NCBI RefSeq assembly: GCF_000471905.2
Contig: NW_006498435.1
Span: 2,517,280-2,581,279 of the forward strand
Direction of reading: 5' to 3'
DNA length: 64,000 nt
Source of the DNA: Amborella trichopoda
Taxonomy: Eukaryota; Streptophyta; Magnoliopsida; Amborellales; Amborellaceae
Positions 34,500 to 45,880 of the stretch are shown here, in pieces (within the stretch, counting starts at the first letter, position 1; every line of letters begins with the position of its first letter). The position numbers and the translations under genes are program-made. Under the pieces are notes generated by a model, which did not search any database, had not been told where the DNA came from, and was given only the letters and a program-made list of their open reading frames with translations.

Positions 34500-35083
34500 G
34501 CACCTGTTAAAGAAAAATACCATGTTCATCTAGGATGAAGCATGTCAGGCAGCCCTCGATGACATCAAGTATTATTTGCTCAACCCTCCAGTGCTCTCTA
34601 CACCTGTACTGGGATAGCCTCTCATCCTGTACGTGACCTCTCTAGATGAATTACTCGGGGCGTTGTTGAAGAAGCATAATGATGAAGGGAAAGAAACCAC
34701 ATTATACTATCTCAGTCGCAGGATGCAAGGGGCCGAGAAGAATTATCCCCCTATAGAGAAGATGTGCTTGGCCCTAATCTTCGCGGTTCAAAAGTTTTGC
34801 CACTACTTGCTTGGTCATGAAGTAAAACTTATATCGAAGGCAGATCCCGTAAAGTTTCTCATGACACGCCCATGCGTTTCAAGATGCCTTGCTGAGTGGG
34901 AATTATTGCTGATGGAATTTGACATCACATATGTCCCACAAAAGGCAATCAAGGGCCAAGCCTTAGCTGATTTCCTCACAGCACACCTCGTACTGACGGA
35001 GTTATCTTTATCAAGTGACCTTCCTGATAAAGAAGTATTATGTGCAGAACTTGCTTATGCATGGGAGATGTATTTCGATTGAG
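34500..35083 (+). pseudogene. RNase H fossil, element C
   Basis: The translation shows YVTSLDELLGALL, ETTLYYLSRRMQGAEKNYPP, EKMCLALIFAVQKFCHYLLG, ISKADPVKFLMTRP and MEFDITYVPQKAIKGQALAD, then the first strand of the archaeal-type RNase H (WEMYFD) at the right edge. Minus-strand LTR H1 sequence follows within a few bases. Confidence 0.8.
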
Positions 35084-35094
35084 CCTTCCAATCT

Positions 35095-35640
35095 CATGCG
35101 CAGTAGTATGTGCTGTTGTGCATGACAGAAACTGAGAAGGCACAAAAATCATGCCTGACAGTGCTCACTATTGTGCACAACAGTTAGAGAGAAAGAAGAA
35201 AAAATCACGCTCGTCAGTATGCGCTGCCGCACGCAACAAATAGAGGGAGAAGTGAACATCACGCTCGATAGTATGCACTACCGCACGCAACAGACAAAGG
35301 GAGAAGTGAACATCATGCTCGGCAGTATGCACTGCCACGCGTAACCGACAGAGGGAGAAGTGAACATCACACTCGATAGTATGCACTGTTGCAGGCAATG
35401 AACTGACAGATTGAAAAAGAAAAGAGACGTCGCGCTTGGCAATACGCACTGCCACACGTAATAGACAATAGAGAGGTTGTCACGCTTGGCATTTACACTG
35501 TCATGCACAACAAATAGAGGGAAGAGAACGTCACGCTTGGAAGTATGCACTGCCGCGCATGACAGACTGAGAGAGAGAGAAGAAGATCATGCTCAGCATT
35601 TGCAATGTTGTTCATAATGAACAGGGGAAGATGAGATCGT
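35095..35640 (-). repeat. Hairpin-unit minisatellite in LTR H1
   Basis: Units of about 55-60 bp have the core CGGCAGTATGCACTGCC and CAACAGACAGAGGGAGAAG. GGCAGT and ACTGCC form the stem of a 4-base-loop hairpin. It is homologous to the array of LTR H2. Confidence 0.8.
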
Positions 35641-36051
35641 TGCACTCAATAGTATGCACTGTTGCATGCAATAGACTAAGAGGAACATGAGATGAGAAAT
35701 AAATAGCGAGAAAAAGAAAGAGAAGAGAAAGGAAAAGAAAGAAGAAAGAGGGAAAAGGAAAGAAGAAAGAGAGAGAAAGAAGAGAGAGAAGGAAGAGAGA
35801 GAAAGAAGAGAGAAGGAATAGAGAGAAAGAAGAGAGAGGGAATAGAGAGAAAGAAGAGAGAGAAAGAAGAGAGGAGGAGAGAAGGAAGAGAGAAAGAAGA
35901 GAGAGAAAGAAGAGATGAAAAGAAGAAAGGGAAATGAGAGAAAGAAAGAAGAGAGACAGTTTACCTTATGCCTAGGGTTACTACCAAAAGTCTTCTCTCT
36001 CCTCTCTCTCTCTCTAAGATGTGACAAAAATCTTAAACAAAAAGTAGAATT

Positions 36052-36103
36052 TTTATTGATGAAACTTGGGTCCTTTTCCATGAGGTTCATGCTTGTTTAT
36101 ATA
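36052..36103 (-). promoter_or_regulatory. LTR H1 promoter and polyadenylation signal
   Basis: TATATAAA (36,103-36,096) and AATAAA (36,057-36,052) on the minus strand are 46 bp apart. Confidence 0.6.
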
Positions 36104-37438
36104 AAAGTGGGGCCCAAACATGGATGTAACTCAAAAGTTGACCTAACTGTCAAAAATTAGGCATTAACATAATTAATGAAAATCTAAGAAAATGGGGTAA
36201 AATTGTCATTTTGCCCCTGCACCAAGAATCCTAAAATTTCCCATTGAGTCCTTATTGTGGCCAAGAACTCTTGCGATCTTCCGTGGTTGGCTCGATCTCC
36301 GTTCGACCAAAAGATGATTTTCTTCTTGATCAGCTCAGGAAGATTCGTTTTAATCCCACTTTCGAACCGTGATCATGACGTACGAAAATCACGAGAAACG
36401 TGTGATCTTTATTTAAAGACTACACCCATTTCTCCATGTTTTTCGATGATTTCTTTACTGAATATCGATGAGAAAGTCGTGATGAGCGTTTGGCAATAAA
36501 CGTGCCTTGATTAAGTTCCCGAACGACCATTTTCCATTTTTTATCTTTTGGCCGAAATTTGATTTTTGGAGGCTGGAAAGTGCAGCAAATTTGTACTCAT
36601 CATACATCAAATCTGATCGTCCATCACATACGAGGTTCATCTTTGATGAAGCCTCCAACTTACTGCCCGTAATGGGTCCGATTTCAAGTCGATCCGACCT
36701 GCGAGTGTCATGATGTGGTCACTTGATCGAGGTGTGCTCTGGCTGAAAATCCTACAACCTTGCCTTGAATCGCGATCTTCTCTTATGTTTTTCTTCTGAC
36801 TAAGGCAATGACATGGGTCGTGCCATATATCAAAATGCTCGGGTCAACGAGACGAACATGCTCATAAAATTTGATCTTGATCCAGCTTGGGATGAGAGAG
36901 ATACAACCTCAAAAAGTTGGGCCCAAAACCCATGAAAACAAATTTTATTAATGGAAACTGGTTCATGAGGGTGCACGGTAATAGCATGTGACCTACTCAT
37001 TTCGGGTATTTTGGTCATAACTTGGATCAGGAAAGTCTGATCAAGCTGAAACTTGGTCCAGAGGGGTTTTTGGACTTTCTGGATCTAATGGCAGTGATCC
37101 CACAGTCGTTTGATGTTCTGGTGATAGGGCTATAGTTATAAGGTCCATTTCAAGGCAAAAGAGGTTAATTTTCTTGAAACTATTTATCCATCTGCACTAC
37201 TTTAAACTCATCAGATTGTGACAAAACTTGACAGGTGTGTTTTAGGATACCTTTATTATTATTCTTGAACCTTCTTGGGCCATTCTGAGACTATTAAAAA
37301 TTTCATTTTTGGATCAGGGCTTATTATCCTACGACTTCCATTGTCCATAGGCACTTTGGTACCTGCGGATGTAGGTCACAAATTGCTTTTCTCTTTATTC
37401 GTAATGGGGATAAAAGTTTTAAAAAATACAATTAAATA

Positions 37439-38880
37439 GACCCCTGACCCTGGAGTGGAGTCACGGGTTCAAGAGGTGGGTCCTGTGACAATCGAGCCTT
37501 TGCATGAGTCGACTCCGGCTCAATCTTTCCCAAGAAGGATGAGTTTGGACCCATGCCCCCGAGAGAACGCTCCTTCAGAATTAGGAGAGCCAATCAAAGC
37601 TACAAGTGAGGATGTTGATGAAGGCCCCATTACCGTCCAGGGAGATGGGCATGAGACTAATGAAGGACCCGAGCAACTTGAGGCAGCTGCCCTGGATAAT
37701 GTGGGTGATGAAGACCCAAGTGTCATTGGAGGAGAAGAGCGCATCCTCAGTGAGAAACCTACAAGGGTAACAGATGGCGTGGGCGATGAAGGCTTGAGTA
37801 CTTCTATGGGAGGAGGGCTTAATGTCAACGAGGTGCCGGAGCGACATGAGGAAGTTACTCCTAAGGTGACAGAGGTCATAGGAAATGAAGGCCTGAGCAC
37901 TGATGAGAGAGAGGGACACGGACTTAGCGACCACTCAGGGGTAGTTTTTCTAAGCAGAATGACTGAGGATGCATGGGATAAGAGCCTAGACACCATCCGA
38001 GGGGAGGCTGCTGAAGAATCTAGTGGTGCAGGTTTCGAGCTTGCTCCTCTAGAGGTGGCTATAGACATGGCCAATGTCTCCTCAGGGGTTACTCCAGTCA
38101 CGATCGCTTCAACGGTGACTCCCTCAGCTGAGGTAGCCCTGTTTCCTAATTCATCCCTTGTTGTGGCTTGAAGTAGTGATGATTCGAGTGTGGCTGTGGA
38201 TATGTTGCGCTTGGGAGTCCAGCATTTAAAGGGGCGATCTCTCTCGAAGCTTGTCCCAGAAATTGCAAAACTCTGGAAGTATGCCCTTGTATGGCGTATT
38301 GTTGAGGGCAACTTGGAAGTTCCACCTTATGAACAAAATAGAGGTTTGGATGATAAGGGGGTTGCAGCAGGAGGCAGAAACAAATGAACTGGTTTCTTTA
38401 GAGGCGTCACTGGCACACAATCATGAGAAGGTGGACTCCTATGTATAAAGGACAGCTGTTGTGGCCACCTAGCAATCTGATCTCAAGCTGGAAGCCAAGG
38501 CTCATTTTGAAAGGATAAAGGCTGTAAAGGATGGGATGCGGAGACAAAAGAGCAAGTTCGACAAACTCGAGAGGGAGATGATACAGGGGAAAGCCCCTGG
38601 ATGCAGCTCTAGCTGAAGAACTGTCGAAACTTGTCCATACCATTGAGTCAGAAACTTCCTCCGTGGCACAAGAAGCTCAGAGGTGACTGAATTGAAGGGG
38701 TGCACTCAAGGGACAATGGTGGTACCCGAAGAACCAAGGGCGAATATTGATGACATCATCGCCCGCTTCTAGGAGCAGCTTTGCTCCTTTTTCCTCCTTC
38801 TTATTTCATTCTTTGATTGTATAAGGTGTTTGTACATAGAGTTTGCCTATACATTAATGAAACGCCACCTTTGTGTTCTA
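37439..38880 (+). pseudogene. Acidic repeat-bearing reading frame and coiled-coil segment, unrecognised
   Basis: The + strand frame at 37,455-38,171 (238 residues) is acidic and low in complexity. It has recurring phrases such as VGDEDPSVIGGEE, VGDEGLSTSMGGG and GNEGLSTDEREG, each about 40 residues apart. Downstream, 38,190-38,700 translates to helical, charged stretches (EAETNELVSLEASLAHNHEK; RRQKSKFDKLEREM) typical of coiled coils. It is not gag or pol. It lies between LTRs H1 and H2. A protein of the plant-mobile-domain type carried by retroelements is possible because such proteins often end in acidic and coiled-coil regions, but no domain is recognised. Confidence 0.4.
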
Positions 38881-40139
38881 CTCTATTGTTCATGCCTTGT
38901 GTCTCTAGTATGACAATACAAAGCTCTCCTTCTTGACTTAAACACCCTTTCAGGTTTTCGTTTAAGTCCTTGGGGTGTGCATCATTTCTGGTTTTCACAT
39001 GACCCCAAAGGATTTTTTTTTTGTGGCAATTTTGCTCGTGGTTTTTACTCCATATCTGTCATTTATTTGAGGACTTTTGCTCATGATAGCTGATGATGCT
39101 ACCATGCCCTATCATTTTTTCTTTGTTTTCTTTTCATTTTTTTTCCTTTGACGCTTTCGCCAATGGTCTCGTTTCGGGTTTTCAACACGTCTGTTTTTTT
39201 TTTTTGCATTTTTTCCCACGACACCTTTACATGTTTTCATCGTGTCTGTCATTTTCAAAGAGAGAGATGAGAAGAGGAAGAGTACTCGAGCCCTTCTTTT
39301 GTAGTGTGTCGCGCTCCTTTGATGACTTTAAATGCAGAGACGGTTCCCTTTTCACCTCAGTGTCCTTAATTAGTCAAGAGCTCATAGTTCATCGTCTTCA
39401 TGATGCGATGAGCCTGCTGATTATAGATATTCAAATCAGGGGAGGTTTTTGCTTATGGACAGGATGGACTCTTTGAAACATCATGTTCTTCATAGCTCCC
39501 AAACACAAATCCCTACAAGGGTTTTGAAACAACATGCTTTGGAGGTGCTTCTTCGATTTTGGCCTTCCCTTTTTGTAAGGCTTCCTATTGGTTCTGAAGA
39601 CCTTGCCTTTCCTTCTTTAGCTCGGCAAGAGTAGCCTGGCTTTGATGGTGAGATGAGGAGTCTTGATTTAGCTTCTCTTCTACCAAGGACTCGGGGATGC
39701 TTAGGACTTTTAAGGCGTCGTGGACCTTGGCTAGTCCTTGTGCTAGATAAGGAACATCTTATTCTCTTAGGAAGGTCGGGATTCTAAGGACCTTGTGTTC
39801 TTGCGGCAGTGATGCTTCTTCTTCAAGGAGTGAAACAGGGTTCTGCAAGACCTTTTGCTGGTTTGACGTGTAAGTGACCCTTGGACCAAAGAAAGAAAAA
39901 GGGGTGAGATAGAGAAAATGACAAAGAAAAGAAAAGAAAGAAGAGTTTGAAGGCTAGTATGTCTTTCAACTAATCCTCCAGAGAAAAGTGGAATGGAGGT
40001 TGGTTTGGATCTCACCCAACTCTTCAGAGGCAAAGAATGGAAATTTTTGTAGAGATAAGAAGAAGAGAAAGAATGGGAGAAGTGACAAAGATCAGCTTAG
40101 CTCTCACTGAACCTTCCAAAGAGGGAGGGGAAGAGAAGA
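38881..40139. other. Mostly unassigned sequence between LTRs H1 and H2
   Basis: T-rich in the left part (39,000-39,240). On the minus strand 39,860-39,480 reads as a charged helical segment (PYLAQGLAKVHDALKVL, then TLAELKKERQGLQNQ), so a second coiled-coil coding fragment is likely. From 39,880 the sequence is GA-rich. There is no PBS and no recognised domain. Confidence 0.35.
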
Positions 40140-40539
40140 AAGAGAATACAGATGTTTTACAAGATGGCTAGACTGGTGTAATGGAAAGACTAGCCCGACA
40201 ACTTGTCTGACGTGACAGCTAGACGGGTACGATAACTTGACCGGCAAAATGGCTCTACTACTCGACGACAAGACTGACGCAATGACTAATCCGGCACTGT
40301 GGCTGGTCTTGTACAGTAGCTAGACGGGCACGTTAGCTAGACAGGCACAACGGATAAACTACTAGACGACAAGACTGGCGCGGCAACTGTCCTGACGCAG
40401 TGACTAGTCTGGCGTGGCAGCAAGACCGAGACGGTAACTAGACCGGCACAGCGGCCAAACTGCTCGACGTCAAGACTGGCACGGCAGCACAAGGCTCAGC
40501 CAGCCTCTGGCCAAACAAGCAAAAGGAGAAAGAAGAGAA

Positions 40540-41040
40540 AGGAGATCATGCTCACTAGTGTGTGATGCCGTGCAAGGCAGAAAGTGGGAAGGAAGAAAGG
40601 TCGCGCTCGGCAGTGTTTACCATCATGCACGATAGAGAGAAGAGAGAAAGAGGTGAGAGAGGAGGGAGAACGTGACGCTCGACAATGTGCACTGCCGTGC
40701 GCAACAGACAGAGAGAGGGAAGAGAATATCCCGCTTGGTAGTAAGCACTGTCGTACGCAACAGATAAAGAGAGAAGAGAACATCACGCTCGGCCGTGTGC
40801 ACTGCCGTGCACAACAAACAGAGAGAGAAAAGCAGGTCATGCTCAGCAGTATGCACTATTGTGCGCAACAAACAGAAAGAGAAGAGAATGTCACGCTCAA
40901 CAGTGTGCACAACTGTGTGCGACAAACAAAGAGAGAAGAGAAAGTCACGCTAGGCATTTGCACTGTCGTATGCAATAAACAGAGAGAGAAGAGAACATCA
41001 CGCTTGACAGTATGCACTGCAGCATGCAACGGACTGAGAG
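40540..41040 (-). repeat. Hairpin-unit minisatellite in LTR H2
   Basis: Units of about 57-60 bp with GTGTGCACTGCCG and GCGCAACAGACAGAGAGAG; a good unit reads CGGCCGTGTGCACTGCCG near 40,791-40,808. It is homologous to the array of H1. Confidence 0.8.
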
Positions 41041-41374
41041 AAACATGAGACGAGAAAGAAGTAGAGAGAAAAGAAAGAGAGGAGAAAGAAAAGGAAAGAA
41101 GAAAGAGAAAAACGAAAGAAGAGAAAAGAAGAGAGAGAAGAGAGAAAGAAAAGAGAAAAAGAGAGAAAGAAGAGAGAGAAGAGAGAAAGAAAAGAAAAGA
41201 ATAGAGTAAAAAGAAAGAAAGAAGAAAGAGAAAGAAGAAAGAGAAAGAAGAGAGGGAAAGAAGAGAGGAGAGAGAAAGTTACCTTGTGCCTAAGGGTACC
41301 ACCTAAAGTCTTCTCTCTCCTCTCTCTCTCTTTCTCCAAGACGTGACCCAAAACTCAAACGGAGAAATATATTT

Positions 41375-41425
41375 TTTATTGCTAAAAGGCAGGTCCATTA
41401 CATGAGCCGTTTGCTTGTTTATATA
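41375..41425 (-). promoter_or_regulatory. LTR H2 promoter and polyadenylation signal
   Basis: On the minus strand TATATAAA (41,425-41,418) is followed by AATAAA (41,380-41,375) at 45 bp, matching H1. Confidence 0.6.
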
Positions 41426-42739
41426 GAAGTGGAGCACAAACATGGGTGTACAATAAAAAATTGACCTAATTGCTAAAAATTAATAATGAAGTGAGTTAAA
41501 GAAATTCTAAGAAAATGGGGCAAACAGATGATTTTGCCCCTACAACAACAATCAACCAAATTCCAATTGAGTGCCTGTTGTGCCCAAGAACTCTTACGAT
41601 CTCCTAAGTCGGTTCGAAGTCTTTCCAGTCTCCCTTCGACTGAAAGATGATTCTTTTCTTGATCGTCTAGAGAAGACGGTCATTCCGATACCACTTTCGA
41701 GCCACGGATTGAGTCTTTGGGCCACGATCATGAAGTGCGAAGACTACGAGAAACGTGAGATCTTTGTTTCAAGACTATACATGTTTTTTGGTGTTCTTCA
41801 GTGATTTCTTCACTGAATATCAACAAGCAAGTCATCATGAGCATTTGTCGATGAACGTGGCTTGATTTAGTACCCAAACGACCATTATCCATTTTTTATC
41901 TTTTGGCCGAAGTTTGGTTTTCAATGGTCAGAAAGTGCATCAACTTTGTACTCACCGTGCGTCGAATCTAACTGTCCATCACATGCGAGGTTAGGCTCAA
42001 ATCAAGCCTCGAACCTTGTGCTCGTAATGGATCAGTTTTGGGTCGATCCGATTTGCGAGCGCCGTGATGTGGCCACTCGATCGAGATGCGCTCCTACTGG
42101 AAAGCCTGCAACCTTGCCTTAAATCGCGATCTTTTCTCATGTTTTTCTCATGGCTAGGGCCACATCATGGGTTGTGCCACATATCGAAATGCTCAGGTTT
42201 GGTGAACGCGCTTGTAAAATATGAGATTGACCTGGCTTGAGATGAGAGCGATATGGCCTTTTAAATTTGAGCTCGAAATCCATGAACACAGTTTCCATTA
42301 ATTGAAACTAGTTCACTGAGGGTGCACGGTAATAGCGTGTGACCTACTCATTTTGAATAATTTGACCATAACTTGGTTTAAGAACATCTGATCGAGCCAA
42401 AACTTGGTCCCCAGGGGTTTTTGGACATTCCAGATCCATTAGCAGTAGTCCTACAATCATTTGACACTTTGGTGATAGGTCGGTAGTTATAAGGTCCAAT
42501 TAAAGGCGATAGAGGCTGAGTTTCCCAAAACTATTTCTGTGTTTGCACTGCCTTAAACTCGTTGGATTGCGACAAAACTCGATAAGTATTTTTAAGAGAA
42601 ATTTATCAACATTATTGAACCTTTGGGGGCCATTCTGAGACTGTTGAAAATTTCGCTTATGGATTGGGGCTTATTACCCTACGGCTTCCAACGAGGATAC
42701 AAGTGCTAAAAAATACCCTTAAACAACCACTTCTCTAAA

Positions 42740-43510
42740 TGTACTAAGGCTATCCCTCTCAGGCATGTCCCCAGGATAATGGTAACTAACTTCGTCTAGC
42801 ACCACATTATCTATCGATTCTGTGTCCCCGATCGGATTTACATCATATAATGGTCTGCAGTTTCGGAACTAGTGTATCGATCTCTTGGTCAACCGATTTG
42901 GCTTTGAGTGGAAGTACTCCACTATGTACAACCCTTGAGCCAATGGTCTTATCGAAGCCTTCAACAAACCCTCTATGACATCTTGCGGAAATCAGTCTAA
43001 AAAACAAAGAAGAATTGGCATGAGAAGCCTCTCGAAGTCCTATGGGCCTACCGCACCACCGCATGGAATTCTACCAACTCCACTCCTTACTCCCTGGTTT
43101 ATTGGAGTGAAGTTGTCCTACCCCCCGACGTTCAACTCTGTTCACTTCGCATCGCCATATATCATGGAATAACCAAAGACAAGCAGATCAATCATCCCTA
43201 TCAAGAGTTGGACGTGCTTGACGAGAAGAGGTTTGAAGCCCAACAAAGCCTAGAAATCTATCGGGGCAGGATGAGACGAGCTTCGAGAAGACAGTCAAAA
43301 TACACTCATTTACTTGTGGTGAATTGGTCTTAGATGTGTGAAGACCCATCATCATGTAGGGGCGACAAAGGACAAGTGTCAACTAAAGTGGGAGGGGTCA
43401 TTTGTGGTTAAGAAACCTTCCTGAATGGAGCCTATGTACTAGCTTGTCTTGATGGAGAGGAAGCCATGCCTCCCATCAATGGTCACTACTTGAAGATATA
43501 TTACTCATGA
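42740..43510 (+). pseudogene. Integrase 3' part, element G
   Basis: It aligns with 6,930-7,665 of element A: HHIIYRFCVPDRI, then FGFEWKYSTMYNP-like, EAFNK, WAYRTT-like and YHGITKD, and the C-terminal module (LDEKRFEAQQSLEIYRGRM, KLKWEGSFVVKK-like, PPINGHYLKIYYS). It is a diverged copy of the same integrase family, with breaks. Confidence 0.75.
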
Positions 43511-43750
43511 CTTATGGTCCCGGAGACACGACCTTAAACATACCCTCAGGTCTTAGTGTACGACAAGAAAACACACTACACTATGGTCTCTGAGCCACGA
43601 CCTTAAACATGCCCTTAAATCTTAGTGAATGACCTTAAAACACACTACGTTTTGGAGGAACAACCTTAAAAATGCCCTCAGGTCTTAGTGTGTGACCCTA
43701 AAGCACATTACCGTTACGGTCCCAGCGGCATGAACTTAAAGATGCTTGTC
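43511..43750 (+). repeat. Tandem block with ACGACCTTAAACAT core
   Basis: About four units of 60-65 bp: GGTCCCGGAGACACGACC plus TTAAACATACCCTCAGGTC, then TTAGTGTACGAC. The core matches, in reverse, the block at 13,060-13,480. Confidence 0.75.
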
Positions 43751-44079
43751 GTGGGTAAGAAATTCAAAATAAAAGAAAAGAAAAGATAGCCATAGTGAAA
43801 ACCCGCAAGGGCACTTCAGGCAAAAGTGTCAAAATAAAAGCAGTGTGGTGAAAACCCTTCGGGTCACTCACTCTCAAATGACGCACGTGATGATCCTATC
43901 CTATAGGTCATCACGGGTAAAAATGTCATAATCTTATGTCACTGTAGCATGACGTTAAAACTACACAACAAAAAGTCCATTTGCATGACTATAAACTGCT
44001 TCTCATTCCTAAATACCCCCATGGGTTTGCTGCATGACATCTTGCCATATATAGCCCCTATCATCTAGCCTCTTCATAA

Positions 44080-44430
44080 CACCCCCGGTGAAGGAGTACC
44101 ATTGCTCCAACATCCCCAGTGGAAGAGTACCATCGCTTCAAATTCAACACCACAAGGTGGTCTCTCCAATTGAGGCGTACCATTATTTCGACTGTGTGAC
44201 TTCAAAACATGCAATCACCTCTCCATAAATCCATATCATCACTCCAAACTCAACATCGTAAAGTGCTCTCCTATATTGAGGCATACCACAATCTTGACTG
44301 TGACTCTAAACCATGCTACCACTTCTTCAAAATACCCCCAATCGAGGCATACCATAGTCTCAATTGTGTGACTTTGAACGATGTCATCGCTTATGCATAA
44401 GAAATAATGCAATATTCCTAACTGTGGCGT
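44080..44430 (+). repeat. Degenerate block with GAGGCATACCA core
   Basis: Units of 60-80 bp: CCCCAGTGGAAGAGTACCAT grades into TTGAGGCATACCATAGTCTC and AATTGTGTGACTTT. At least five units are seen. Confidence 0.6.
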
Positions 44431-45029
44431 ACCACAGTCTCAATTGTGTGACTTTTTATGACTACAACAGATAGGGCGCTTCCACCACCCCTCTTATCCA
44501 TTTCACGCATTACTTCACCCATGAGCATTTGCTCCTCACCAAATGCATCATCTCCCAAGACTCTTCTGGTTTCCATTTCCCCAGTTGGATCACACCAATC
44601 ATGGCTCTCATAAGCCTCCATCATACATGTTCCAAGGAAAATCATGGGATCGTTACCCCAGTCCCAAACAGTGTGGTGCCTCAATGTCACATGTGGCCAA
44701 TTTTCCCATCATTCTTCTCCTTGTTGTGAAACCTCAATCATATCATTGTCTACTCATCTCCCCTCAACCACTCATGGTGTAGGGCAAACCATGGGACTAT
44801 CACCTCACTCCCGAACCATGTGATCCTCTAGCATCAGACGTGACCTGATTCCCCAACTGTCAAACAAACTCCCTCATGGAATTCCCAAAACTACATGGCT
44901 CCCCCATGGAGTCTTGTCACAAGCAACCAAATCGCAAACACCCCTAAAGGGCCACATACTTCACAAAACCTGTAGTTGTCGCCTGGACCCTGAACCTTAG
45001 CATCCCATGATCCCACTTTTTGTCATGTG

Positions 45030-45300
45030 TGCTCCTACCTCTTTATGTCCAACATAGGTGAGGACTTGAAAAGCACCCTTATTCAGTCTAAAATGGGTGA
45101 TGACCTTAAAATTTCCCCTAACACGTCCGACAAGGGTAAGGACTTTAAAATCACCCTCAGGTCGTCCAACAACAATTATCATGATAAAAGACCCCCTGCT
45201 CATGTCCAACAAAGGTGAGGACTTTAAAAGCACCATCATTCTGTCTAAAGTGGGTGATGACCTTAAACTTTCCCTCAACCAGCCTAGTACAGGTGAGGGA
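45030..45300 (+). repeat. Tandem block with GTGATGACCTTAAAA core
   Basis: About six units of 35-50 bp: GGTGAGGACTTTAAAAGCAC, TCTAAAGTGGGTGATGACC plus TTAAA, and GTCCAACAAAGG. The same core pattern occurs in the gag-RT spacers of A, B and C. Confidence 0.75.
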
Positions 45301-45654
45301 ACCTTCCATTAACCATTTAAACCTTCAAGCTCCTTGACTCTTAAGCCCTCAACTCCCACATTACAAGCTCATGCACTCTAATAAGACTCCCTTATGGCAC
45401 ATTCTTAATGCCATGAAGAATTACCCCAGCCCTTTTCAAGCATCCACTCATTTCCCAATGAGTCATCACCCTCACAACAAAGCCATCACTCACACAAGCA
45501 CTTGCCACCACTATAAACAACCATCTCGCTACCAAAACCCACTAACCATGAGAGTGTTGAGTACCCCCATCTCACCCTCACTACCCCGGTGAGCTTTCAT
45601 ACCATACACTCTATCAAACAAACGACCATTCCCTATATAAATCAGGCACAATCC

Positions 45655-45880
45655 CTTCATCCCTCATAAAAACTCACTCCATTCTCCAGTGAGTCGAGCC
45701 ATCTCATGCTCGCTCCCTTCATTCCTCATAAAAACTCACTCCATTCCCCAGTGAGTCGAACCATCCCATGCTCACTCCATTCATCTCTCACAAGAACTCC
45801 CCCATTCCCAATTGAGTCGTACCCTCCATCATCAACCCTTCATTACTCACAAAAACTCACCCCATTCCCCAATGAATGAC
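45655..45880 (+). repeat. 62-bp tandem repeat
   Basis: Three to four units with CATAAAAACTCACTCCATTC and CCCAGTGAGTCGAACCATC. Starts at 45,665 and 45,727 give a 62-bp period. Confidence 0.8.

Larger units (their letters stand above)
26086..35083 (+). mobile_element. Element C: Tat/Ogre-type Ty3/Gypsy retrotransposon fossil
   Basis: LTR (26,086-29,165), PBS, leader, gag, spacer, RT and RNase H follow in order on the + strand. The element stops at 35,083, where minus-strand LTR H1 begins. It is the same subfamily as A, B, D and E by its LTR sequence. Several breaks are present. Confidence 0.85.
35094..37438 (-). repeat. LTR H1, Tat/Ogre-type second subfamily
   Basis: Minus-strand LTR from TATTTAATTGTATTTTTT (37,438) through U3, TATA (36,103-36,096), AATAAA (36,057-36,052), AAGGTAA (35,967-35,961) and a GA-rich stretch (CT on the minus strand) into the hairpin array, which ends at the border with element C. 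Its start resembles LTR G (GTGACCTACATCC..GGTACCAAAG) more than LTRs A-E, so it defines a second subfamily with H2, G and I. Confidence 0.75.
40140..42725 (-). repeat. LTR H2, Tat/Ogre-type second subfamily
   Basis: Minus-strand LTR starting TGTTTAAGGGTATTTTTT (42,725). It has TATA (41,425-41,418), AATAAA (41,380-41,375), AAGGTAAC (41,285-41,278), a CT tract, the hairpin array and a U5 block with CTAGACGACAAGACTGGC-type repeats (40,160-40,490). The U5 terminus and PBS are not recognised. One aligned 36-bp stretch differs from H1 at five positions, so the two are old relatives. Confidence 0.7.
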
